A DNA stretch of 64,000 bases, taken from the NCBI GenBank assembly GCA_038125665.1, contig JAYPEI010000001.1, positions 310,001 through 374,000 on the forward strand, in the 5' to 3' direction. The stretch is from CAILUG01 sp038125665 (GTDB taxonomy: Bacteria; Pseudomonadota; Gammaproteobacteria; Pseudomonadales; Pseudohongiellaceae). This document shows positions 53,654-61,723 of the stretch, in pieces. A program made the position numbers and the translations under genes. The stretch's first letter is position 1; every line of letters begins with the position of its first letter. Below the pieces are notes generated by a model. That model had not been told where the DNA came from and made no database searches. It worked only from the letters and a program-made list of their open reading frames with translations.

Positions 53654-55468
53654 TCACCTAATTGTCTTATTTTGAGGTTCAAAAAAAATCGGCGAGGTCC
53701 ATGCTCTCTCTTGGATTAGTTTAGGTACATCGCTAGAAATAGGTAGATTGTTTGATACTGCCAAATAAGTACTCCAACGGGGTGTTGCCACTTCAAGGAC
53801 GCGGGCATAATAAACAGCTTGCTGGTCTGCCTTAAAATTAGGATCTTGCCAGCTTCCTAGTAACTCTGTGGCACCGGAAGTATTTGTATAGGTTGCTTTA
53901 GCCAGATCTACTGTGGAACTCAAAGGAGGTAGATTAAAATTAACATCTAACTCTCTAGTATCATTCCATACCGCGTCATAAATTCTCTCGTGTGTATTGC
54001 CATCTTCCAACCATAATTTAATTACTTGGATACGATCAAGATTACCACTATCGGGATCTTTCAGAGCATGAAGAATAAAAGTTGGGGCTAAACTCTCATC
54101 TTCATTTGGAGGTAGATCTCCCCCCATTGGCACTCCTAGAGAGTAAGCACTCTGTACCCAGTTTTCAGAAGTTAAATTCAAGGATAGTTGCCATCCAGCG
54201 AACATCCTTACTTGAACCCGAGTACCGGAAGTTGCAAAAACTTCACGTCGTTGCATGGCCTCAAAAAGACTTTCACGAGTGTTCGACTCTGCCCAAATGC
54301 CGGTAAGACCACTGGACGACATCACGGTAGTGGGAAGCCCCATTAGTGGATTTTTATCCTCTAGAACTCTGCGTGGATTGCTTTGCTCATCTCCATCACC
54401 TAATCCACCAGGAAAGTTAAATTCTTCGCTTGCACTTAATCCCGAATGGAAATCTGTGCTTCCTATGAGCCCGAACCGAAAAGGGTTTACTCCTAACTGC
54501 TGACTGACTAAAAGTCCATTTTTTAGCGCCTCACGAATATAACCACTCCCCTGTGGAGGCGAATCACCAAAATGTATTAACTCAAAATCTGCAAATTCAT
54601 CGGTGGGAGCAAATTCAGGTCGAGTTTCGCTGGTCCCTTTAATTTGAGTTATTTCCACGAGACGTTCCAATGCCTGACGACGCTCTGCATAATCCTTTGT
54701 GAGTTGATTATTCTGACTATCACGCAATGCAAACATGAGACCATCACTTAAATTACTATTATGAGGAATCAACAGGAGCTCCACTCCTCTTTGCTGTTGC
54801 GCCTCAGCCCATGTCCATAAATCTTCTGGAAGCTGCGAATCTAATGCTGTATATGGAAGCTCTGGATAGACAGGTCCTTTAATAATTACATTGCGATGCA
54901 TGTGTGCACCATCAGGCATTGGAGACCATTCATAAGCAACAAATGTAGTGAACTCTCCCGGCTCATAGTGTGCCTGAGCAGCTTTCATTTGGTCTTGCCA
55001 GATAGTGCTTACAATCTCATCTTGTAAAAAATCTGTAACTGGAGGTACTATGCCTCTGAACGCAGAAGGAGAAAAGATACCAAGATACTCTCGCATTGAC
55101 CCCAAAGCTTTTAGTAACCGTGATGGCCATAAAGTCTCTTCCAACAGATTCCCTGGATTTTCAATATATCTAGAAATGCCGAGATATTCACTATGGTCTG
55201 TAACCGCTAGAAAATCTAAAGGCGCCTTACGCTGAATATCTCGGCCAAAATACTGAATCACCTCACCTTTTGCAAAGCGATATGCTTCATCAGGGGTAGT
55301 CCGAGTCATCGCCGAAGCTGCATCAAAAGAATTCCCTGTATGAAGATGGAGATCTCCAAAATATGCCTGACGATGGACTATGTTTTGGGCAAAACTTTGA
55401 GTATGGATAAGCAGAAGTAATGGAATATAAATTTTGCCAATAATATGTTGATTAGTATTGAATTTCAT
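53654..55468 (-). CDS. DUF3604-family exported protein (PHP-like)
   Basis: This 604-residue protein has a signal peptide (ending near SFA-QN). The hallmark PHP-like metal motif GDLHLHTGNSFDAASAM is followed by LDFLAVTDHSEYLGI, as expected for DUF3604, which is thought to be hydrolytic. Other blocks are TFVAYEWSPMPDGAHMHRNV, GLIGSTDFHSGLSA and SGLTGIWAESNTRESLFEAMQRREVFATSGTR. In DUF3604 these often sit near sulfatases or TonB genes; here it partners with a PPIase gene. The substrate is unknown. The start overlaps the parvulin gene by 17 bases. Confidence 0.9.
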   Translation of the reverse strand: MKFNTNQHIIGKIYIPLLLLIHTQSFAQNIVHRQAYFGDLHLHTGNSFDAASAMTRTTPDEAYRFAKGEVIQYFGRDIQRKAPLDFLAVTDHSEYLGISRYIENPGNLLEETLWPSRLLKALGSMREYLGIFSPSAFRGIVPPVTDFLQDEIVSTIWQDQMKAAQAHYEPGEFTTFVAYEWSPMPDGAHMHRNVIIKGPVYPELPYTALDSQLPEDLWTWAEAQQQRGVELLLIPHNSNLSDGLMFALRDSQNNQLTKDYAERRQALERLVEITQIKGTSETRPEFAPTDEFADFELIHFGDSPPQGSGYIREALKNGLLVSQQLGVNPFRFGLIGSTDFHSGLSASEEFNFPGGLGDGDEQSNPRRVLEDKNPLMGLPTTVMSSSGLTGIWAESNTRESLFEAMQRREVFATSGTRVQVRMFAGWQLSLNLTSENWVQSAYSLGVPMGGDLPPNEDESLAPTFILHALKDPDSGNLDRIQVIKLWLEDGNTHERIYDAVWNDTRELDVNFNLPPLSSTVDLAKATYTNTSGATELLGSWQDPNFKADQQAVYYARVLEVATPRWSTYLAVSNNLPISSDVPKLIQERAWTSPIFFEPQNKTIR

Positions 55469-56285
55469 ATTTTTCCCTCAACATATTAAGCTGATGCTGG
55501 CTATTTTCTCGCAACCGAATACTCTGATATATCTGATACACCTCATTTTTTATATCCGCAAACGGCTTAATTTCTTCAGGTGTATAACCAGTAATTCTCA
55601 GTAAGTGAACTCCGTATCCTGATTGCAGAGGACCGAACCAATCTTGATCCATCGAAGAAATCTTTGTCGGATCGTCTAATAACAATATGAGTTGTTCACT
55701 AAGTTCACTCTGCCCAAAGGTACTTCTGAGGTTGACTGAGGTCATAGCCTTAAAATCTCTACCCATGGCAAAGTTATCACTCTGAATACCAGTTGGATCC
55801 TTTACTAATTTCAATTGACTTAGTGCAGAGGTTGCACGCTCCTTAGCCAGCGTTAGTGAAGCTGGATCAATACGAAAGAAAAGCTGACTAAAATTCAACC
55901 TTGCTGGCAAGCTAAAATATTCAGGATGTTCTGTATAAAAGTTTTCTAGCGTCTCCTCCTCCACATCAGAGACTACTTGGCTATCAAAACGTTGTTGCAT
56001 TAGCTGAATCATTCGCTGTCTAACCATATCGTCACCAACGGATAGCTTCAAGCGTTCTGCTTCACGATAAAGTAATTCACTTTCTATGTATTGCTCTACA
56101 ATCCTGTTTTGTTCACTAAGACTAGGTTGCATGCCAAATTGTAATTCATAACGATGGAAGAGTTGAGAGCGTAATTTTTCACTAATAATAAGTTTTGTAT
56201 TATTCTGCTCACCATGATTTACCCACGAGTTTATACCAAAGGCAACTAATGCTAGGAATAAGAACTGTACTAGTGGCTCTCTCAT
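55452..56285 (-). CDS. Membrane-anchored parvulin-type peptidyl-prolyl isomerase
   Basis: This 277-residue protein has one N-terminal hydrophobic segment (residues 5-20, VQFLFLALVAFGINSWV), which anchors it in the inner membrane or serves as an uncleaved signal. A SurA/PrsA-type chaperone part follows (EQNRIVEQYIESELLYREAERLKL), and then a parvulin domain (about 145-250: LNFSQLFFRID, QSELSEQLILL, WFGPLQSGYGVHLLRITGY). It is likely periplasmic-facing and helps fold exported proteins. It overlaps the DUF3604 gene, so its client may be that protein. Confidence 0.85.
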   Translation of the reverse strand: MREPLVQFLFLALVAFGINSWVNHGEQNNTKLIISEKLRSQLFHRYELQFGMQPSLSEQNRIVEQYIESELLYREAERLKLSVGDDMVRQRMIQLMQQRFDSQVVSDVEEETLENFYTEHPEYFSLPARLNFSQLFFRIDPASLTLAKERATSALSQLKLVKDPTGIQSDNFAMGRDFKAMTSVNLRSTFGQSELSEQLILLLDDPTKISSMDQDWFGPLQSGYGVHLLRITGYTPEEIKPFADIKNEVYQIYQSIRLRENSQHQLNMLREKYEIQY

Positions 56286-56303
56286 GAGTTGAATCTCAGG
56301 TAA

Positions 56304-56819
56304 TTAACAATCATCAGCCAGACTTGTCGGGTCTGATTGCATTGTCCGCTTGGGGATACTCAAAGTCATAAATAGCGATAAAGGGTCTTCTTTGTAGTTA
56401 CCAAAAGCTTGACAGAATGTAAAACCGTTTTTGCTGTAAAGATTTCTAGCCGCCGCAAAATAATTTTCAACTCCTGTCTCCAAACTCAATCTTTGCAACC
56501 CTCTTTGAGCAGACTCGTTCAATAGATATTTCATCATCTCCTGAGCAATGCCCTGACCACGATAGGCTTTCACTACATGCATGGATTTGATCTCGGCATG
56601 TGTATCATCAAGTTGCAATAGCGCCATGCATCCGACTAAAGAATCTTCCATCCACACTGTCCAGAAAGTCACGGCTGGCACGCGTAGCTCGTTCAATGAT
56701 AAGGTGTGGACACTCTCTGCAGGCGTGGTTAGATACATATCTCGGCTATGCTCTGCAACAAGCTTTAACACCGCTGGGTGCGAAAGATTATCCTTAACTA
56801 TAGTGACAATATTAGACAA
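56304..56819 (-). CDS. GNAT-family N-acetyltransferase
   Basis: This is an acetyl-CoA-dependent transferase of 171 residues. The CoA-binding motif is VVKAYRGQGIAQEMMKYLLNESA (about 83-105), preceded by HAEIKSMHV and followed by LSLETGVENYFAAARNLYSKNGFTFC. The acceptor is not known. The start is a TTG at 56819; the ribosome binding site is weak. It lies 18 bases upstream of the parvulin gene on the same strand and is divergent from the DUF2244 gene. Confidence 0.88.
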   Translation of the reverse strand: MSNIVTIVKDNLSHPAVLKLVAEHSRDMYLTTPAESVHTLSLNELRVPAVTFWTVWMEDSLVGCMALLQLDDTHAEIKSMHVVKAYRGQGIAQEMMKYLLNESAQRGLQRLSLETGVENYFAAARNLYSKNGFTFCQAFGNYKEDPLSLFMTLSIPKRTMQSDPTSLADDC

Positions 56820-56863
56820 AATGGTATCTACATGAAGTCATAAAAAACCTTAGAATACATAAC

Positions 56864-57370
56864 ATGGTCAGTCATTTCACCTCATCAGAGGTTCTAGTAG
56901 TTACTTTGTTGCCAAATCGATCAATAGAGTGGGCAAGCTTACGTCTCTTCATTATCATAATCTCTATAACAACTTTGGCAGTAGGTACTTTTTGGGCATT
57001 TATGGGTTTTTGGGCCATACTTGTATTCTCTGGTCTAGATGCCATTCTTGTAGGATGGCTACTATGTAAAGTATTTGAGCAGAGTTATAACAGACAAGTC
57101 ACATCGATTTATCCCGAGAACATCAAAATTCAGTTCGGTAAAAGTTTCCCTCAGCGTAGTTGGCAACTCGAAAAATCAAAAGTTCTCCTAGGCGTGGCAG
57201 ATGCTCCCCATCCACTGGCTCCTATCGGACTTCGCATTTACGATTCTCAGCACAGTATCGAGCTCGGAGATTTTCTTAACAAGGAGGATAAAGAGGAAGC
57301 CCTTAGCCTTCTAAAGGCTGCCGGTTTAAAAACCCGAACTTACAATAAAAATTCACTTCGTCCGGTGTAA
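56864..57370 (+). CDS. DUF2244-family membrane protein
   Basis: This 168-residue protein has two closely spaced transmembrane segments at about 28-70 (RLFIIIISITTLAVGTFWAF and LVFSGLDAILVGWLLCKVF). A soluble C-terminal domain with beta-strand pattern follows (IYPENIKIQFGKSFPQRSWQL, IGLRIYDSQHSIELGDFLNKEDK). The NRSIEW and GLDAILVGW patterns match DUF2244, often found near cytochrome oxidase genes. Function unknown. Confidence 0.8.
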   Translation: MVSHFTSSEVLVVTLLPNRSIEWASLRLFIIIISITTLAVGTFWAFMGFWAILVFSGLDAILVGWLLCKVFEQSYNRQVTSIYPENIKIQFGKSFPQRSWQLEKSKVLLGVADAPHPLAPIGLRIYDSQHSIELGDFLNKEDKEEALSLLKAAGLKTRTYNKNSLRPV

Positions 57371-57626
57371 ATTGAATGACCAAATTACGTCTGGTTACCT
57401 GCTACTATTTTGAAGAAGAGTTAGGAATTTCTAATTCCCTAGTAAATACTCTAATCCATAGATTTATTCTTCTAAATGCAGTGTTCTTTCTTTGAAATAG
57501 ATTTAAAGACTTGTGAATGGAGCTTGAAGCCTGGAATCTCAACACTATTTTTTCATAAACTCCCAACTTCACATTAGTCTACCAGTCTTTAGCACCTGGC
57601 CCAACAAAGCCTTCAACTACCTCTTT

Positions 57627-58493
57627 TCATTGATTGCATTCATTGTAGGTAACCACGGGTCTTGTTGGATCATTTATCCACTCACTCCATGAACCGATAT
57701 AAACGAAAGGGATTGGCATTCCAGCATGAACCATCGCAAGGGCATTATGGCAAGCAGTTACTCCAGAACCACAGTAGTTTACAACGGGACGACCGTCAGT
57801 GATAACTTCATGAAACTTGTCTCGTAAGACCTCTGGGCTCAGGAATGCTCCTTCCTTATCGAGATTAGCACTATGAGGGGAACATATCGCTCCAGGGATA
57901 TGTCCTGCGATTGGATCTATAGGCTCTACTTCACCTAGATAACGACGCTTCTCCCTAGCATCCACAAGAAGGAATGATCTAGATTCGGTCTGCAATTCGT
58001 TAACTATCACTTCTGCTTTCATGTCTTTCACTAGCGCTGTTAGTTCTGAGTAGTCGAATAGCGGTGAAGCTGGATAATCTATCACCTCTGCAGAAAGCTT
58101 ACCGCCTGCGTTTAACCATGCCTGAAGTCCACCATTGAGTACTGCAACTTTCTCATGTCCTATCCATTTAAGAAGCCACCACAAACGAGCAGCTCCAGCC
58201 CCACCAACATCATCATAGGCAATGACTTGAAGGTCTGGCTGAAGCCCCCAAGCTTGGATTTGGGATAACCAATGGTCTTTCTGAGGCAGTGGATGTCTAC
58301 CAGTTTTGCCTGGAATCACCTCTTGACTCAACTGTGAATTTAAATCGGCGAAAATAGCTCCAGGAATATGACCGCTGGCATAGGAGCGTTCACCGGCGCT
58401 GGTATCTTGTAATGAAAACCGACAATCGAAATAGCGTGTAGTATTACTACTGTGTAGCTCAATAGCTTGTTCTACAGAAATAATAGTTTGCAT
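57627..58493 (-). CDS. sseA: 3-mercaptopyruvate sulfurtransferase (rhodanese family)
   Basis: This is a two-domain rhodanese of 288 residues. The catalytic cysteine is C241 in YCGSGVTACHN; a CGSGVT loop is typical of 3-mercaptopyruvate sulfurtransferases, whereas thiosulfate sulfurtransferases have CRKGVT-like loops. The N-terminal inactive domain has YFDCRFSLQD and GHIPGAIFADL; the C-terminal domain has LVDAREKRRYLGEVEPIDPIAGHIPGA. It is cytoplasmic. The gene stands alone, with 255 bases of empty sequence upstream of the DUF2244 end. Confidence 0.9.
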   Translation of the reverse strand: MQTIISVEQAIELHSSNTTRYFDCRFSLQDTSAGERSYASGHIPGAIFADLNSQLSQEVIPGKTGRHPLPQKDHWLSQIQAWGLQPDLQVIAYDDVGGAGAARLWWLLKWIGHEKVAVLNGGLQAWLNAGGKLSAEVIDYPASPLFDYSELTALVKDMKAEVIVNELQTESRSFLLVDAREKRRYLGEVEPIDPIAGHIPGAICSPHSANLDKEGAFLSPEVLRDKFHEVITDGRPVVNYCGSGVTACHNALAMVHAGMPIPFVYIGSWSEWINDPTRPVVTYNECNQ

Positions 58494-58641
58494 TGCTAGC
58501 TCCCTGCTCTTAAAAGCTTAAATAACATTAAAAAGCTCTTCTATTCTCTAGCATTTACTTATAGCTTGACAAAGCGAGCTGTGCAAGCACGAAAGCTTTG
58601 TTAGACTGCTAGTACAATTTTTAATACTGCTAGAAAATCTT

Positions 58642-59244
58642 ATGTTAATAGATGCCGCTGGATTGAGTCAGACTGAAATGTACAAACTCCTGATTGGAGC
58701 TGTGGCCCCTCGACCTATTGCTTGGGTAGGTTCTCGCAACAACGCTGGCCAGAATAATCTGGCACCCTACTCTTTCTTCAACTGTTTTTCGTCTGCCCCT
58801 CCTATTGTTGGTTATTCATGCATTCCACGCTTAGACGGACGAAAAAAGGACTCCCATCAGTTCGTGGAAGAAAGCCGCTGCTTTACTCTTAATTGTGTCA
58901 GTCATCGTCTTGGGCAAGCAATGAGCAAATCAGCTGCCCTACTAGAACCTGGTGAAAACGAGTTTGCTTATGCTCAATTGGAGATGGGAGAGTCAGTGCA
59001 CATAAACGCTCCTTTTGTAAAAGCTGCAGGCGTTATTTTTGAATGTTCTTTGCACGACATTATAAGTTTCGGTGTTGGCCCAGGTGCAGGCACACTAATT
59101 CTTGGGCAGATTCGTCACATTCATATCGATGAAGCATTGTACAATGAAGGTAGGATTGATTTTGCTACTCTTGATCCAATAGGCAGACTGGCAGGTAATT
59201 GGTATAGCACGATACGTGATCGCTTCGAAATGGAGCGCGGCTGA
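58642..59244 (+). CDS. Flavin reductase-like FMN-binding protein
   Basis: This 200-residue protein of the flavin reductase/DIM6-NTAB split-barrel family binds FMN. The N-terminal block YKLLIGAVAPRPIAWVGSRNNAGQNNLAPYSFFNCFSSAPPIVGYS is diagnostic, and LDPIGRLAGNWYSTIRDRFEM is the usual end. It may supply reduced flavin or act on a hydroxylated substrate; no partner monooxygenase is nearby. A convergent inverted repeat follows. Confidence 0.9.
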   Translation: MLIDAAGLSQTEMYKLLIGAVAPRPIAWVGSRNNAGQNNLAPYSFFNCFSSAPPIVGYSCIPRLDGRKKDSHQFVEESRCFTLNCVSHRLGQAMSKSAALLEPGENEFAYAQLEMGESVHINAPFVKAAGVIFECSLHDIISFGVGPGAGTLILGQIRHIHIDEALYNEGRIDFATLDPIGRLAGNWYSTIRDRFEMERG

Positions 59245-59281
59245 ATTGTGCTTGCCTACCACGCCGGAGAATTATCTCGTT

Positions 59282-59314
59282 GACAGGCAACGTAGAGAGA
59301 TCACGTTGCCTGTC
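59282..59314. terminator. 12-bp perfect hairpin between convergent genes
   Basis: GACAGGCAACGT (59282-59293) and ACGTTGCCTGTC (59303-59314) are perfect inverted repeats around a nine-base loop. They lie midway between the flavin reductase stop and the stop of the next minus-strand gene. No T-run follows, so this is a likely bidirectional end that differs from a classic intrinsic terminator. Confidence 0.65.
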
Positions 59315-59323
59315 GCTGAGTCA

Positions 59324-61516
59324 CTAGTACTGTAAAGGATTGTCACGAATCTGAAATTTTACGAGCTTACCAGTAGTTCCCTTACCACCCTCAGTGTGCC
59401 AAACCAAGTGTGTACCATAATTAGCGTAGAGAGCTCTACCTTTCCAGCCTAAAGAGGGATCATCTATCCTGCCATCTAATCCACGTGAATAAAAACCAAG
59501 GGGATAAGGAACTCTAAGATAGGTCCAGCCTCCAGTTTCAGGATCTAGAGCAATAAGAGAATCAGAATTTGACCCAGTCAAGATTGGAATATTTTTCCCA
59601 AGACCAGCGATATTGTGCTGATCAACCCATCCAAAATAATGGAAATCGGCCGGGTACTTCGAACTCCCCAACTTGGGTCCTGGAGTTTGCCAGACAGTCC
59701 AACCCTGGTCGCAGTGATCCCCTCTTTGAGTGCCTGGTCCATTCAGCACTTCACACTTGTCACGCTCAAAGCGAGCCCATTGAGAAGAAGCTGCCATCGC
59801 AACCCAGGGGTTTCCATTAGTATCAATGTCGATACCACGCGGATTCAAAGTACCTTCTGGCACACGATAAGCTTCACTAATGCAGCTTTCTGGAGGGTTA
59901 TTACCACGATTCAGTCTCACGATATAACCACGGTCCTCACCAGTGCGGCCCTCGGATGCCCCCCAGACAATATTACCATCCTTAGGATCTGGAATAAGAC
60001 TGTACAAATTCAAGCGGATTTCAGTATCTAATGCAGGGTCAGGATTTTCTTCATTAGCAGCATTCCATGGTTTGGTAATTTCCCCATCGCCATTAGTATC
60101 AATTATCTGTGGGCACCAGCCATTAGCTAACTGCTCATCATGTGTCTGATCCCAAATACGAGTATTGATCCAACCGAACATGGGTCCAAGTAATTCATTA
60201 AAGTAAAGCGTGTTATCCGGATCCGAAGCAAACTGTAAATGGTGTGTAGCAAAACATGTATCGATTAATTCAAATTTACCAGTTTTTGGGTCAAAGACTG
60301 AGGCCTGACGATTGGAGAACGTCAGCGGGTAGTACTGTGCATACTTATTATCAGAACCTTGCGAACACCAAGCTGGGTTATCGTTACGGATTTTCGAGGT
60401 TAACCACACTCGACCATCTGGTCCCATCATTGGATTATGCGGGTCTGAGGGGTGCTCAGGTCCCCACAGGTGCTGCATGCCCCAGAAATTAGATGGATTA
60501 CCTGGAGGTGGAAAACGTGATCTGACTTCTCTGGCATCTTCGCGAGTTGGTATGACATATTTATAATTATCATTAGTCACTGGATCTATGACTTCCAAAG
60601 TGCCATGTCCAGAGGACACAGCATATACAGGACCGAACGCATTCACAGTGGGATCATTTTTATCAGTAGCTATTTCATCATGCATAAAGTCATGATCGCC
60701 ACCAATGTCCCACAAGGTAACCACAACATTTCGCTCAACACCACTTGGGCGAGGTGGAGCTTCTGGAACAGCACCCTCCTCAACTTTGCGAGTCCAATCT
60801 GCCATTGTCCTCGACATTCCATCCATACCGAACTGTAAGAATGCCGCTTGCATACTTCCCCCACGAACTCCTAATGAAGTCCTGTAAGCCCAAGCTGCCT
60901 CGTGAGTATCAAAACCAAACTCACTCATGTGATCTATCGTTCTAGTAATTTTTGTACCTAAAGCGTGACAAAAATTACAATCCTTTTTTATTCGATGAAT
61001 AAAATCATCTTGGCTGAGAATAGCTGGCAGATAACCATTACCTCCAGCTGCAATTGGGCCAGTCCCGGGAAATTTATCCTCTGTAGGGGGCTCCATAAGT
61101 GAGTACCAGTAGTCACCAGGATAGACCTGAGCAGCTTCTTGTGGTGTGGTCGCATTTTCTACGGACAGGTTTAATTGATTATCCCCAGGGCGCCCTTCAA
61201 GTTTGGCTGAATCTTTTAATCCATAACCCCTAACCCACACATCATAAGTGGCTTCCGGCAGCTGTGGCAGCGCATAGCGACCCTCATCATCAGTGACAAC
61301 AATCTTAATGAAAGGGGTATTAGTTTCATGGGTTTCTGCAATGACCCAAACTCCAGCTTCTGGGCCATCGGGACCAAGAACTTGGCCTGTGATATATCCT
61401 TCCGGATAACTCCGCTCCAGAATTTGCGGCACTTGTGCACTTATATCATAACTGAGCAGACCTACAGCCATGGCAAGACCTGAGCAAAGTGCAGACTTGC
61501 TAAATTTTTTAGACAT
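59324..61516 (-). CDS. Exported c-type haem/beta-propeller protein with carboxypeptidase-like N-terminal domain
   Basis: This is a 730-residue protein with a signal peptide (ending near SA-QVP). A carboxypeptidase regulatory-like domain runs from about residue 40 to 115 (GYITGQVLGPDGPEAGVWVIAE, VTDDEGRYALPQLPEATYDVWVRGYG). A single haem c site CNFCH lies at 180-184. The rest (about 260-715) is a propeller with D/W-rich repeats (GRVWLTSKIRNDNP, NPRGIDIDTNGNPWVAMAASSQ). Similar proteins occur in bacteria with PQQ dehydrogenases, which suggests a periplasmic electron or binding role. The substrate is unknown. It is divergent from glcB. Confidence 0.75.
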   Translation of the reverse strand: MSKKFSKSALCSGLAMAVGLLSYDISAQVPQILERSYPEGYITGQVLGPDGPEAGVWVIAETHETNTPFIKIVVTDDEGRYALPQLPEATYDVWVRGYGLKDSAKLEGRPGDNQLNLSVENATTPQEAAQVYPGDYWYSLMEPPTEDKFPGTGPIAAGGNGYLPAILSQDDFIHRIKKDCNFCHALGTKITRTIDHMSEFGFDTHEAAWAYRTSLGVRGGSMQAAFLQFGMDGMSRTMADWTRKVEEGAVPEAPPRPSGVERNVVVTLWDIGGDHDFMHDEIATDKNDPTVNAFGPVYAVSSGHGTLEVIDPVTNDNYKYVIPTREDAREVRSRFPPPGNPSNFWGMQHLWGPEHPSDPHNPMMGPDGRVWLTSKIRNDNPAWCSQGSDNKYAQYYPLTFSNRQASVFDPKTGKFELIDTCFATHHLQFASDPDNTLYFNELLGPMFGWINTRIWDQTHDEQLANGWCPQIIDTNGDGEITKPWNAANEENPDPALDTEIRLNLYSLIPDPKDGNIVWGASEGRTGEDRGYIVRLNRGNNPPESCISEAYRVPEGTLNPRGIDIDTNGNPWVAMAASSQWARFERDKCEVLNGPGTQRGDHCDQGWTVWQTPGPKLGSSKYPADFHYFGWVDQHNIAGLGKNIPILTGSNSDSLIALDPETGGWTYLRVPYPLGFYSRGLDGRIDDPSLGWKGRALYANYGTHLVWHTEGGKGTTGKLVKFQIRDNPLQY

Positions 61517-61723
61517 ATGGTCCCCCTTGTTTAATCGACTTCCTAAGTAAAATTGAAATCTTTTGCACTAACCGTGAGTATACCTTAATACCTTATATCT
61601 GTAACAAGCTACACAATTTGTTCAAAATTAATTAAGTTTTAGACTCCAGATCACCATATCAACCCTGCCATTCTTCTCGCCAACAAGATAAAATATCTCC
61701 AGCTGATCCGTATAGAGGTTCTC

